A DNA stretch of 64,000 nucleotides, from NCBI GenBank assembly GCA_900766265.1, contig CAAFUS010000018.1:310001-374000 (forward strand). The letters are read 5' to 3'. A program made the position numbers and the translations under genes. The notes below the pieces were generated by a model. That model worked only from the letters and a program-made list of their open reading frames with translations. It was not told where the DNA came from and did no database searches. Every line of letters begins with the position of its first letter. Within the stretch, counting starts at the first letter, position 1. Source of the stretch: Pseudomonadaceae bacterium (lineage in GTDB: Bacteria; Pseudomonadota; Gammaproteobacteria; Pseudomonadales; Pseudomonadaceae). Of this stretch, positions 25,896 through 34,092 are shown in pieces.

Positions 25896-26207
25896 TCAGC
25901 CCTGAATACCGGTGATTTTGACCTCAGTGAACCACTGACGGTGGCCCTGACGCTTCATGTGGTGCTTACGACGGCGGAACTTGATGATGGTCACTTTGTC
26001 GTGGCGGCCCTGGGCAACCACTTCAGCGGTGACTTTGGCACCATCGACCACCGGAGCGCCGATCTTTACATCGTCGCCGTTGCCGACCAGCAGAACGCGA
26101 TCAAACGTGACCGCTTCGCCAGTGGCAACTTCGAGCTTTTCAATCTTCAGGTATTCACCTTCGGCAACCTTGTATTGCTTGCCGCCGGTTACGATAACTG
26201 CGTACAT
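25896..26207 (-). CDS. rplU: 50S ribosomal protein L21
   Basis: 103-residue 23S rRNA-binding protein. MYAVIVTGGKQYKVAEGEYL is the family start, and RRRKHHMKRQGHRQWFT the basic C-terminal block. ATG 26207 has GGAG upstream; the longer open frame is spurious. It is driven by the promoter at 26347-26375 and begins the rplU-rpmA unit. Confidence 0.98.
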   Translation of the reverse strand: MYAVIVTGGKQYKVAEGEYLKIEKLEVATGEAVTFDRVLLVGNGDDVKIGAPVVDGAKVTAEVVAQGRHDKVTIIKFRRRKHHMKRQGHRQWFTEVKITGIQG

Positions 26208-26346
26208 CTGTGTATCTCCGTTAATCCTGCTCACCCAGCGCTTTGGAATGGTGTTTGGTGGCTGGCATGGCTGCATGGGGCCGGAAGGGACGCCCGTGCA
26301 ATTGCGTAAGGCAGGGAAATGCCCAGGGGGAAGTTCAGGGGCCGCG

Positions 26347-26375
26347 ATTGTACGCAAGCCACCGACGCTACGCAA
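26347..26375 (-). promoter_or_regulatory. Sigma-70 promoter of rplU-rpmA
   Basis: On the minus strand: -35 TTGCGT, 17-nt spacer, -10 TACAAT. It gives a leader of about 130 nt before the L21 start, room for autogenous control. Confidence 0.8.
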
Positions 26376-26393
26376 GGGCCACGGGGCCTCGCC

Positions 26394-26422
26394 TTGACAG
26401 CCCCGGACCCGCCCCATAGCAT
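26394..26422 (+). promoter_or_regulatory. Sigma-70 promoter of ispB
   Basis: Perfect -35 TTGACA, 17-nt spacer, -10 TAGCAT, about 34 bp before the ispB start. It is arranged back to back with the rplU promoter, 18 bp apart. Confidence 0.7.
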
Positions 26423-26455
26423 GCCGCGCATCCTTCGAGGAGCAACAGCCCGCAC

Positions 26456-27424
26456 ATGCAACCCCAGGCTTTCTACCAGATCGTGGCGGACGACTTTGCC
26501 GCGGTCGACGGCATCATCCGCAAACAGCTCACGTCGCGCGTGCCGCTGGTGGAAAAGATCGGGGACTATATCACCTCCGCGGGCGGCAAGCGTCTGCGCC
26601 CGCTGCTGGTCCTGCTCAGCGGCAAGTCGCTGGGCTACGAGGGCGAACAGCTGCGTCTGCTGGCGGGTATCATCGAGTTTCTCCACACCTCGACCCTGCT
26701 GCACGACGACGTCGTCGACATGTCCGGCATGCGCCGCGGCCGCTCCACCGCCAACGCACTCTGGGGCAACGCGCCAAGCGTGCTGGTCGGCGACTTTCTA
26801 TATGCCCGCTCCTTCGAGATGATGGTCGAGCTCGGATCGATGAACGTCATGCGCATCATTTCCCAGGCAACGCGCGTCATTGCCGAAGGGGAAGTGCTGC
26901 AGCTGTCCAAGGTGCGCGACGCCAGCACCACGGAAACCACCTACATGGAAGTCATCCGAGGCAAGACGGCCATGCTGTTCGAAGCCTCGACCCACAGCGC
27001 CGCCACCCTGGCCCAGGCGGCAGCGGAACAACGCGAGGCGCTGCGCACCTTCGGCGATCACCTCGGCGTTGCCTTCCAGCTGGTCGACGATCTGCTGGAC
27101 TATCAGGGCGACAGCGACGCGCTGGGCAAGAACGTTGGCGATGACCTGGCCGAAGGCAAGCCCACGCTGCCGCTTATCCGCACCATGAGCCACGGCACTC
27201 CGGAGCAGGCGGCCCTGGTACGCCAGGCGATCCAGAAAGGCGGGATCGAGGATCTGGAATCCATCCGCAGCGCCGTCGAAGCGTCCGGCGCCCTGTCCTA
27301 TACCGCCGAACTCGCTCGCGACTACGCCGAGCGGGCGATCGCCTGCCTCGAAGTCATTCCAGCCAATCGCTATCGTGATGCACTGATCGAACTCACCCGC
27401 TTCGCCGTCGCACGCACCCACTGA
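26456..27424 (+). CDS. ispB: Octaprenyl diphosphate synthase
   Basis: 322-residue all-helical trans-prenyltransferase making the side chain of ubiquinone. First Asp-rich motif LLHDDVVDMSGMRRG and second QLVDDLLDYQGD are both intact. GGKRLRPLL binds IPP. The chain length (C40 or C45) cannot be settled by eye; pseudomonads generally make Q-9, so it may be a solanesyl synthase. It is divergent from rplU, the usual arrangement. Confidence 0.95.
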   Translation: MQPQAFYQIVADDFAAVDGIIRKQLTSRVPLVEKIGDYITSAGGKRLRPLLVLLSGKSLGYEGEQLRLLAGIIEFLHTSTLLHDDVVDMSGMRRGRSTANALWGNAPSVLVGDFLYARSFEMMVELGSMNVMRIISQATRVIAEGEVLQLSKVRDASTTETTYMEVIRGKTAMLFEASTHSAATLAQAAAEQREALRTFGDHLGVAFQLVDDLLDYQGDSDALGKNVGDDLAEGKPTLPLIRTMSHGTPEQAALVRQAIQKGGIEDLESIRSAVEASGALSYTAELARDYAERAIACLEVIPANRYRDALIELTRFAVARTH

Positions 27425-27532
27425 CAGCCGCGCCCGCGGCCGCACCCTACCGCAACGCTCGCACCCGACACCGCGACCGCGCACCTGCGCATGGCCGGCT
27501 GTCGTCCTGCTCGAATGTACGGCACGTGCCCC

Positions 27533-27561
27533 TTGCTAAATTGCAATTAATAATTATTCTC
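27533..27561 (+). promoter_or_regulatory. Promoter with overlapping Fur-box-like site
   Basis: -35 TTGCTA (27533-27538), 16-nt spacer, -10 TATTCT (27555-27560). The 19-mer GCAATTAATAATTATTCTC at 27543-27561 covers the spacer and -10 and matches 13 of 19 positions of the Fur consensus GATAATGATAATCATTATC. It is an AT-rich island in very GC-rich DNA, placed where bound Fur would block polymerase. Confidence 0.65.
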
Positions 27562-27588
27562 ATTAAGGCAATTTACTGGAGGTGCACT

Positions 27589-27831
27589 ATGACTTACCTG
27601 ATCGACGCCTGGCTCGACCGCCCGCAACCCTACCTGCGCATTCTCGACCGCAGTACCGGCAATGCCTGCGTGACCCTCGACGGCGAGGCGCTAGAAGAGC
27701 TCAGGGAACAAGGGGATCTGGATCTGCACGAGCTCGGCACCACCGAACCCTGCATCCTGAAGGAACAGGTACGCAACCTGTTCCTGTTCAGCTACGCGCG
27801 GGCGCTGCGTCCGCTGGAGAAACGCAGCTGA
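27589..27831 (+). CDS. Small conserved protein with Fur-box-like promoter, unknown function
   Basis: 80-residue soluble acidic protein with no signal peptide or membrane segment, starting MTYLIDAWLDRPQPYLRILD. It has one Cys in GNACVTLDG and one in EPCILKEQ. A near-ideal GGAGGT at 27578-27583 sits 5 nt before the ATG, implying strong translation when induced. It resembles the product at the position of P. aeruginosa PA4570 as I recall it, a gene reported among iron-responsive genes. The function is unknown. The Fur-like box in its promoter predicts expression under iron limitation. It converges on fklB (54 bp). Confidence 0.8.
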   Translation: MTYLIDAWLDRPQPYLRILDRSTGNACVTLDGEALEELREQGDLDLHELGTTEPCILKEQVRNLFLFSYARALRPLEKRS

Positions 27832-27885
27832 CCCTCGCTGCACCATGCCCCGACCTTGCGTCGGGGCGGCACCTGTGACGCGCCT

Positions 27886-28503
27886 TCAGAGGACGGCCAG
27901 CAGCTCGACGTCGAACACCAGCGTGCTGTGCGGCGGAATGCTGCCAACGCCCTGGGCGCCATAGGCCAGCTCGCTTGGCACGTAGAGGCGCCACTTGCTG
28001 CCGGCGTTCATCAGCTGCAGGGCCTCGGTCCAGCCCGCGATCACGCCCGCAACCGGAAACTCGGCCGGCTCGCCGCGCTGGTAGGAGCTGTCGAACACGC
28101 TGCCGTCGATGAGCGTGCCGTGGTAGTGAGTGCGAACGCTGTCCTCGCGGCCGGGACGGGCGCCGTCGCCGCTGGCGAGTACCTCGTATTGCAGCCCGGA
28201 CGGCAACACGGTCACGCCCTCGCGCTTGGCATTTTCGGCCAGGAACGCCTTGCCCTCGCCCGCCGCCGCTTCGGCTCGCGCCTGAGCCTGCGCCTGCATC
28301 TGCTCGCGGATCACCTTGAAGCTCGCGTTGAGTGCCTCGGGACTAACCTGGCTGGCTGAGCCGCCGAACGCATCGCGGATGCCAGCGATGACCGCGTCCA
28401 GGCTCACGCCGGGCGGCGGATTCTCACGCAGCTGATCACCGAGCTGGCGGCCGATACCGTAGCTTACGCGCGCTTCGTCGGTGCTTAGATTCAATTCGGA
28501 CAT
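27886..28503 (-). CDS. fklB: FKBP-type peptidyl-prolyl isomerase FklB
   Basis: 205 residues. The N-terminal dimerisation domain (about 1-95) has YGIGRQLGDQL and an Ala/Gln-rich helix QAQAQARAEAAAGEGKAFL. The C-terminal FKBP domain has VRTHYHGTLIDGSVFDSS, VIAGWTEALQLMNAGSKW and PSELAYGAQGVGSIPP, all active-site segments intact. There is no export signal, so it is cytoplasmic like FKBP22 rather than the periplasmic FkpA. It accelerates proline isomerisation in protein folding. Confidence 0.94.
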   Translation of the reverse strand: MSELNLSTDEARVSYGIGRQLGDQLRENPPPGVSLDAVIAGIRDAFGGSASQVSPEALNASFKVIREQMQAQAQARAEAAAGEGKAFLAENAKREGVTVLPSGLQYEVLASGDGARPGREDSVRTHYHGTLIDGSVFDSSYQRGEPAEFPVAGVIAGWTEALQLMNAGSKWRLYVPSELAYGAQGVGSIPPHSTLVFDVELLAVL

Positions 28504-28577
28504 GCCGGGGCTCCGCTGGAAAAATGGCCGGCCAGACTAGCACAGACCGCCACGGCCGACAGCGCCGGCGCCTGCCC

Positions 28578-29066
28578 TCAGTGCTTGGTCAGCTTGTCCA
28601 GATAGCCCATGGCGAAAGCGGAGAAGACGAAAGTCAGGTGGATGATCACGTACCACATCAACTTCTCGGCTGCGATCTGCTGAGCGTCCATGAACATGCG
28701 CAGCAGGTGGATCGACGAGATGGCCACGATCGAGGCGGCCACCTTCATCTTCAGCGACCCGGAGTCGATCTTCCCGAGCCAGTCGAGCTTCTCCTCGCCT
28801 TCAGCGACATCCAGGCGCGAAACGAAATTCTCGTAGCCGGACAGCATCACCATGACCAGCAACCCGCCCACCAGCGCCATGTCGATCAGCGACAGCAGCT
28901 TGAGGATCAGGTCGGCCTCGCTGAGGGCGAAGACGGCCGGCATGATGTGGAACACTTCCTGGAAGAACTTGATGGCCAGCGCCAACAGGGCGAAGGCAAG
29001 GCCGAAATAGATGGGCGCCAGCAACCAGCGCGCGGTGTACATGGCTTTCTCGATCAGGCGTTCCAT
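28578..29066 (-). CDS. UPF0114 (YqhA) family membrane protein
   Basis: 162-residue protein with four hydrophobic helices (about 14-34, 55-77, 109-124, 136-153). ARWLLAPIYFGLAFALLALAI and the GYENFVSRLD segment are typical of UPF0114/YqhA, a widespread family without proven function. It lies 74 bp upstream of fklB on the same strand. Confidence 0.9.
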   Translation of the reverse strand: MERLIEKAMYTARWLLAPIYFGLAFALLALAIKFFQEVFHIMPAVFALSEADLILKLLSLIDMALVGGLLVMVMLSGYENFVSRLDVAEGEEKLDWLGKIDSGSLKMKVAASIVAISSIHLLRMFMDAQQIAAEKLMWYVIIHLTFVFSAFAMGYLDKLTKH

Positions 29067-29159
29067 GGGTACTCGGATAAAACGGACGGGCCGCCGAGTA
29101 TACCCAGCGGGTTGCTGCAGACAAGGCGACCTGCCCGAGCAGTAACTCCCCTTTCGGGG

Positions 29160-29504
29160 TCAGGCTTCGGGACGTGACTGCCAGCCGCCGCTCAGGTAGC
29201 GCGCCTGATTGGCGTTCACCTTGCGCAGCTCGGCCTGCATGTGCAGTTGCCAGATGAAGGGCTCCTGCGCCTGCGAGTAGCCCTGTTCGGTGAGGTTGTT
29301 GGCGATCGCGGCGAGAACGGACTCAGCCATCCGCAGGCCATGGAAAGGACCCTGCACCTTGATCGCCGTAGGCTGCGAATTGGCCAGTCCGGCTGCGCAG
29401 AGCAGCGTCCACAGCCCGTTACCCCCGGACAATGGACGAATGGAACACTCGATGCGGGTAACCAGGCCCAGGCACTGGCGGGTCAGACAGATGCTTTGCG
29501 GCAT
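29160..29504 (-). CDS. Conserved hypothetical protein
   Basis: 114-residue soluble protein starting MPQSICLTRQCLGLVTRIEC. It has three early cysteines spaced over 15 residues and one later (LLCAAG). No known motif is evident and no membrane segment or signal peptide is clear. It is positioned between the UPF0114 gene and the Lon-like protease, as an unannotated gene is in P. aeruginosa from memory. Function unknown. Confidence 0.7.
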   Translation of the reverse strand: MPQSICLTRQCLGLVTRIECSIRPLSGGNGLWTLLCAAGLANSQPTAIKVQGPFHGLRMAESVLAAIANNLTEQGYSQAQEPFIWQLHMQAELRKVNANQARYLSGGWQSRPEA

Positions 29505-29567
29505 GACGGCGATCCTCGCTGTCGGCTACCGGCGCGATTGGGTGGGCCAGCAACCCGGTCATCCGGC

Positions 29568-29616
29568 TGTGGATAACCTTGTGGATAGAGAGAGGGGAAA
29601 CCCCCGTTCTCTATCC
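29568..29616. other. DnaA-box-like pair overlapping a hairpin
   Basis: TGTGGATAA at 29568-29576 is a perfect DnaA box (reverse of TTATCCACA). A second copy with one mismatch, TGTGGATAG, follows 3 nt later at 29580-29588. The second overlaps a stem-loop of 9 bp (GGATAGAGA with TCTCTATCC, 29583-29616) with an inner GGGG/CCCC. It sits in the 164-bp gap between the hypothetical gene and the Lon-like gene. The role is unknown. Confidence 0.5.
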
Positions 29617-29668
29617 AGACCGGCGCCGCCGGCCATCGTTCCGCCACCCCGGGAAGAAGGCTGCGTCC

Positions 29669-32122
29669 TTACAACGAGACCGGTTTCTGTCCCGACGCCA
29701 CCGCCGCATCCTCCAGCGCCTGGCTGGCAGGTCCGGCCTTATCGTCCTCTTCCATGCCCATCTCGGCGATGTCGCGCAGCCGTTGGACGACACGCGCGTT
29801 GACGCTGCCGCTGGGGAAGCGCCCCTCCTCGTCCGCCTCGCCCACCGGCTCGCCCACCAGCAGCGCCAGGGCCTGGTCGACATGGCGCACGGCGTAGATG
29901 TGGAAACGCTCCTGGCGCACGGCCTCGAGCACGCGTTCGTCGAGCATCAGGGTGGTGACGTTGGCGAAGGGTATGATCACCCCCTGCTCGCCGGTCAGCC
30001 CGCGGGCCTCGCACAGCCGGAAGAAGCCCTCGATCTTCTCATTCACGCCGCCCACCGCCTGCACTTCACCGAACTGGTTGATCGAGCCGGTGATGGCGAA
30101 GCACTGCTTGAGCGGTGTGCGCGACAGCGCGGAAATCAGCGTGCAGACCTCTCCGAGCGATGCGCTGTCGCCATCGACGTAGCCGTACGACTGCTCCAGC
30201 GCGATGCTCGCGGAGATCTCCAGGGGAAACTCCTGGGCGTAGCGGCTTCCCAGATAGCCGGTGAGGATCATCACGCCCTTGGAATGGATCGGCTGGCCGA
30301 GGTTGACCTCCCGCTCGATGTCGACGATGCCGGATCCGCCGGGATACACCGTAGCCGAGATGCGCGCCGGCATGCCGAACGCCGAATCACCGACCTCGAG
30401 CACGGTCAGGCCGTTGCACTTGCCGATCGCCGCGCCTTCGGTGTCGATGAGGATGACGCCGGCCAGTATGTCATCGAGGATACGTGCCGAGACCCGCCCG
30501 GTACGCGTTGCCTTGGCCTTGAGCGCGCGCTCGATGTGACCGACATCGGTGACCGTCTCCTTGGCCAGCTGGCGGATGAAGTCGGCTTCGCTGACCAGCT
30601 GGAACAGGTCGCCGATACGCGCCGACAGGCGCCCCTGGTGCTCGGCCAGGCGCGCGCTGTAAGTGGCCAGGCGTGCCACCGCCGCGGCGGTCAGCGGTGC
30701 CATGCCCTCCTCCGAGGTGCGAGTCTTGAGCAGTTGGGCGAATTGCTCGAGGCTGTCCTCGGCCAGCGGGATGTCCTCGTCGAAGTCGACCAGCACGCGG
30801 AACATCTCCTGGAAGTCCGAATCCAGGTCCTGCAGCGTGTAATAGAGCTGACGCGAGCCGATGATGATGACCTTCAGCTGCAGCGGAATGACCTCCGGCG
30901 TCAGCGTCACGGTCGCCAGGCGGCCGAGTTCAGCCAGCGGCGACTCCATCTTCAGCTGCCGCGATTGCAGGGAACGCTTGAGCGCTTCCCAGACGAAGGG
31001 CTCGCCCAGCATCTTCTCGGCTTCGAGAATCAGGAAACCGCCATTGGCGCGATGCAGGGCACCGGGGCGCAACTGCCGGTAGCTGGTATACAGGGCGCCC
31101 TGGTCGGTGCTGTATTCGATACGGCCGAACAGGTTGTCGTAGGTCGGATGCGGCTCGTATACCACCGGCGCGCCGCCGTTCATTTGATGTCCCACCACCA
31201 GGCTCGGGCTGTACTGCTCTTCGAGCAGCTGCCGCGACTGAGCCTCCGGACGGTTCTCGTCGACCAGCTGCTCCACCACGGTCTTGAGCAGGTTGACCTG
31301 CACGGCCTGCAGATAACCTTCGACACCGGCATTCTCGGCGTACTTTTCCGACAGCGGAGCCAGCAGGGGCTGCAGCGCCTGGGTGATGGTCTCGTCATTG
31401 AGCTGGCGCAGCTGGTTGCTCGACTCACGCTTCCACTGGGGCAGGCTCGCCAGCTCTTCGTTGAGCTGCACTTCCAGTGCGGAGATGTCGCTGTGGTAGC
31501 GCTCGCGCTCGGTATCGGGCAACTGCGCGAATTCGGTTTCATCCATCGACTTGCCGTCTTTCATCGGCGTGAAGGCGATGTTGCTGCTGTCACGGTACAG
31601 CGCGATGTCCTTTTCCAGCGCCAGCTTTTCGATCACGTCCAGGGCGCGGTCGTAGCGCTGGTTGAAGGCGCGGTCGATGGCGCTCTTCTTCTGCTGGAAG
31701 CTCGGGTGTTCGAACACCGCCGGGAAGGTGGCCAGCAGGTTATCGATCAGCCCGTTGATGTCGCTGATGAACTGATGCGCCGTGCCGGGCGGCAGCTCGA
31801 GCACCCGCGGCTCGCGGGGCTCATCGAAGTTGTTGACGTAGACCCAGTCGGACGGCGTCGCCATGCGCTTGCCTTCGGCCTTCAGATAGCGCTTGGCGAA
31901 CGAGAAGCGGCCTGTGCCCGGCTCGCCCATGACATAGACGTTGTAGCCAGCACGCGGCATCGCGACGCCGAACTGCAGCGCTTCGACGGCCCGCTCCTGG
32001 CCGAGCACACCGAGAAAGGGCTCGAGATCGTCGGTCGTGGTGAAGGTGAACTGGCTGGGTTCGAAGGGGCGGGTCAGTGCATCGGGCGCCAGGCGCAGCC
32101 CAGCAGCGGCAGTTTCAGACAT
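29669..32122 (-). CDS. Lon-related ATP-dependent protease (LonB-like, S16)
   Basis: 817-residue AAA+ protease of the Lon-related group with PF13654-type architecture. The N-terminal ATPase region starts at residue 36 (FLGVLGQERAVEALQFG). Its P-loop reads GEPGTGRF, with Arg72 where Lys is canonical. A long central coiled/insertion region spans about 150-300. The C-terminal S16 protease domain has the catalytic Ser in DGDSASLGE and the Lys in VGGVNEKIEGFF, so proteolysis should be intact. It lacks the N-terminal substrate domain of housekeeping Lon. Substrates are unknown. The gene is monocistronic as far as can be seen. Confidence 0.9.
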   Translation of the reverse strand: MSETAAAGLRLAPDALTRPFEPSQFTFTTTDDLEPFLGVLGQERAVEALQFGVAMPRAGYNVYVMGEPGTGRFSFAKRYLKAEGKRMATPSDWVYVNNFDEPREPRVLELPPGTAHQFISDINGLIDNLLATFPAVFEHPSFQQKKSAIDRAFNQRYDRALDVIEKLALEKDIALYRDSSNIAFTPMKDGKSMDETEFAQLPDTERERYHSDISALEVQLNEELASLPQWKRESSNQLRQLNDETITQALQPLLAPLSEKYAENAGVEGYLQAVQVNLLKTVVEQLVDENRPEAQSRQLLEEQYSPSLVVGHQMNGGAPVVYEPHPTYDNLFGRIEYSTDQGALYTSYRQLRPGALHRANGGFLILEAEKMLGEPFVWEALKRSLQSRQLKMESPLAELGRLATVTLTPEVIPLQLKVIIIGSRQLYYTLQDLDSDFQEMFRVLVDFDEDIPLAEDSLEQFAQLLKTRTSEEGMAPLTAAAVARLATYSARLAEHQGRLSARIGDLFQLVSEADFIRQLAKETVTDVGHIERALKAKATRTGRVSARILDDILAGVILIDTEGAAIGKCNGLTVLEVGDSAFGMPARISATVYPGGSGIVDIEREVNLGQPIHSKGVMILTGYLGSRYAQEFPLEISASIALEQSYGYVDGDSASLGEVCTLISALSRTPLKQCFAITGSINQFGEVQAVGGVNEKIEGFFRLCEARGLTGEQGVIIPFANVTTLMLDERVLEAVRQERFHIYAVRHVDQALALLVGEPVGEADEEGRFPSGSVNARVVQRLRDIAEMGMEEDDKAGPASQALEDAAVASGQKPVSL

Positions 32123-32281
32123 CGGTATTCCTTGCAGGGTTGGCCAGCGGCCACGTCATGCGCGTCATTCTCGCGCCGCCACCGGCGAGCCGCAAGGCGC
32201 CCGGGTGCGCCGCAGGTCGCGCAATGCACCGCCGGTCGAAGCCACTGGGTCAATTTGCCCCACTCCGGCCCGCCGTCTCGC

Positions 32282-32295
32282 TTGACCTGTGTCAA
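32282..32295 (+). promoter_or_regulatory. ANR/FNR-type box upstream of cytochrome c peroxidase
   Basis: TTGACCTGTGTCAA is a perfect TTGAC-N4-GTCAA palindrome, the form recognised by ANR/DNR/FNR regulators. Its centre is 70 nt before the ccpR start. No ideal -10 was found; TAGCGG at 32323 is the best candidate. Confidence 0.75.
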
Positions 32296-32358
32296 GGCCC
32301 CGGCAGTCCGCCTGGCGCCTGCTAGCGGTGCCAATACAACGATGAGGAGCACATCCGG

Positions 32359-33390
32359 ATGCGCATTCCAAACTCCGTGCTGCTATGCAGCCTTATGATG
32401 GTCGCCAACCTGGTCCAGGCCGACACACTGCGCGAGCGCGCCAGCACCCTGTTCAAACCTGTGCCCGAGACGGTCACCGAGGTTCGCGGCCAACCGGTCA
32501 GCGAAGCCCAGGCAGCGCTGGGGCACAAACTCTGGTTCGATCCACGGCTGTCGCGCAGCCATATCATCAGCTGCAACACCTGCCACAACCTGAGCCTGGG
32601 CGGTGTCGACAACGTGACCACCTCGATCGGCCATGGCTGGCAGAAGGGGCCGCGCAACTCGCCCACCGTCCTGAACTCGGTGTTCAACGCCGCGCAGTTC
32701 TGGGATGGCCGCGCCGAAGACCTGCAGGCCCAGGCCAAAGGGCCGGTGCAGGCCAGCGTCGAGATGAACAATACGCCGGAGCGGGTCGAGCAGACCCTCA
32801 AGAGCATCCCGGCCTATGTCAGTGAGTTCAAGAAGGCCTTCCCGAAGGACAGCGACCCGGTCAGCTTCGACAACATGGCACTGGCCATCGAGGCGTTCGA
32901 GGTCGGCCTGACGACGCCTAATGCGCCGTTCGACCGCTACCTCAAGGGCGACGACAAAGCGCTGTCCGACAAGCAGAAAACCGGCCTTGCGCTGTTTATG
33001 GACGCCGGCTGCGCCGGTTGCCACAACGGCGTGAACCTGGGAGGCCAGGGCTACTTCCCGTTCGGCGTGATCCAGAAACCGGGGGCCGAGATCCTGCCAG
33101 AGGCGGACAAGGGACGCTTCACGGTGACTAACACCGCGTCCGACGAGTATGTCTTCCGCGCCGCGCCGCTGCGCAACGTCGCACTGACCGCGCCCTACTT
33201 CCACAGCGGCGAGGTATGGGAACTTGAACAGGCGGTGGCAATCATGGGCGACAGCCAGCTGGGCCGCCAACTCGATGCGGACGAAGTGAGTGCGATCACC
33301 GCCTTTCTGCACAGTCTCACCGGCGATCAGCCCCAGGTCGCCTATCCGGTGCTGCCGACCAGCACCGCGAGCACCCCGAAACCTGAGTGA
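32359..33390 (+). CDS. ccpR: Periplasmic diheme cytochrome c peroxidase
   Basis: 343 residues. Signal peptide about 1-21 (LVQA before DTL), so periplasmic. The peroxidatic heme site is Cys72-NT-Cys75-His76 and the electron-transferring heme site Cys218-AG-Cys221-His222. Conserved RNSPTVLNSVFN and WDGRAEDLQAQA follow the first heme. It reduces hydrogen peroxide with electrons from cytochrome c or azurin. The ANR/FNR-type box upstream fits the known low-oxygen induction of this enzyme in pseudomonads. AGGAG precedes the start by about 12 nt. Confidence 0.95.
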   Translation: MRIPNSVLLCSLMMVANLVQADTLRERASTLFKPVPETVTEVRGQPVSEAQAALGHKLWFDPRLSRSHIISCNTCHNLSLGGVDNVTTSIGHGWQKGPRNSPTVLNSVFNAAQFWDGRAEDLQAQAKGPVQASVEMNNTPERVEQTLKSIPAYVSEFKKAFPKDSDPVSFDNMALAIEAFEVGLTTPNAPFDRYLKGDDKALSDKQKTGLALFMDAGCAGCHNGVNLGGQGYFPFGVIQKPGAEILPEADKGRFTVTNTASDEYVFRAAPLRNVALTAPYFHSGEVWELEQAVAIMGDSQLGRQLDADEVSAITAFLHSLTGDQPQVAYPVLPTSTASTPKPE

Positions 33391-33433
33391 CGAGTCGCCC
33401 TTCCCGTCGCCAGACGGTGGGAGGGCTTCGCTT

Positions 33434-33844
33434 TCAGGTGCGGTTCTGCGACTTAAGCAGGTCCCGAATCTCCGTCAGCAGCTCTTCTTCCCGAGTGGGG
33501 GCCGGCGGTGCGGAAGGCTCTTCGGCCTCCTTGCGCTTGAGATGGTTGATCACCCGCACGCCCATGAAGATGGCGAAGGCGACGATCGTAAAATCGATCA
33601 CGGTCTGGATGAATCGACCATAGCTGAGCGTGACCGCCGGGCTGTCTGCGGTGGCTGCGCGCAGCACGATGGCCAGGTCGGAAAAGTCCACGCCACCGAT
33701 CAACAGTCCCAGCGGCGGGGTGACCACATCACCAACGAAGGACGAGACGATCTTACCGAACGCCGCGCCGATGATGATACCGACCGCCATGTCGATGACG
33801 TTGCCACGCACAGCAAAGGCTTTGAACTCGGAGAGAAGGCTCAT
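33434..33844 (-). CDS. mscL: Large-conductance mechanosensitive channel
   Basis: 136-residue pentameric channel releasing solutes on hypo-osmotic shock. N-terminal amphipathic MSLLSEFKAFAVRGNVIDMAVG leads into TM1 (IIIGAAFGKIVSSFV). TM2 is around residues 77-97 (FIQTVIDFTIVAFAIFMGV). The C-terminal acidic/Pro helix is normal. ATG 33844 has AAAGGA upstream; an in-frame upstream extension is rejected as it precedes the conserved start. It is divergent from katB, as in P. aeruginosa. Confidence 0.97.
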   Translation of the reverse strand: MSLLSEFKAFAVRGNVIDMAVGIIIGAAFGKIVSSFVGDVVTPPLGLLIGGVDFSDLAIVLRAATADSPAVTLSYGRFIQTVIDFTIVAFAIFMGVRVINHLKRKEAEEPSAPPAPTREEELLTEIRDLLKSQNRT

Positions 33845-34092
33845 GGTGTTGCGTTCCTTTGAATGGATAGAAGGGCCGTCCACGCGGCGGGACCTTAAAG
33901 ACTCTAGCGCCAGAAGCAGGGTTCCGCCGCGCCCTGCTGGCCGTCGCGCGGCATAGCTTATCGGGCGCTCCGGGGTGATGAAAGATCGCTATCGGCAGCT
34001 TTGCCTTTTCCAATTTAGCCAGCAGCGCAGCCCTCCGTAGCCTTGTCGGGCGTGCCTAGACACGCCTTTCAGAACATAAAGAGGGATGCACC

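Noticed and set aside
29579..32398. 939-residue open frame opposite the Lon-like protease
   Set aside because: The minus-strand gene has clear catalytic motifs; the antisense product has low-complexity composition and no ribosome-binding site.
33970..34030. Possible OxyR site upstream of katB
   Set aside because: ATGA-N7-CTAT gives only a partial match to the tetrad pattern and the second half fails, so it is not listed as a feature.
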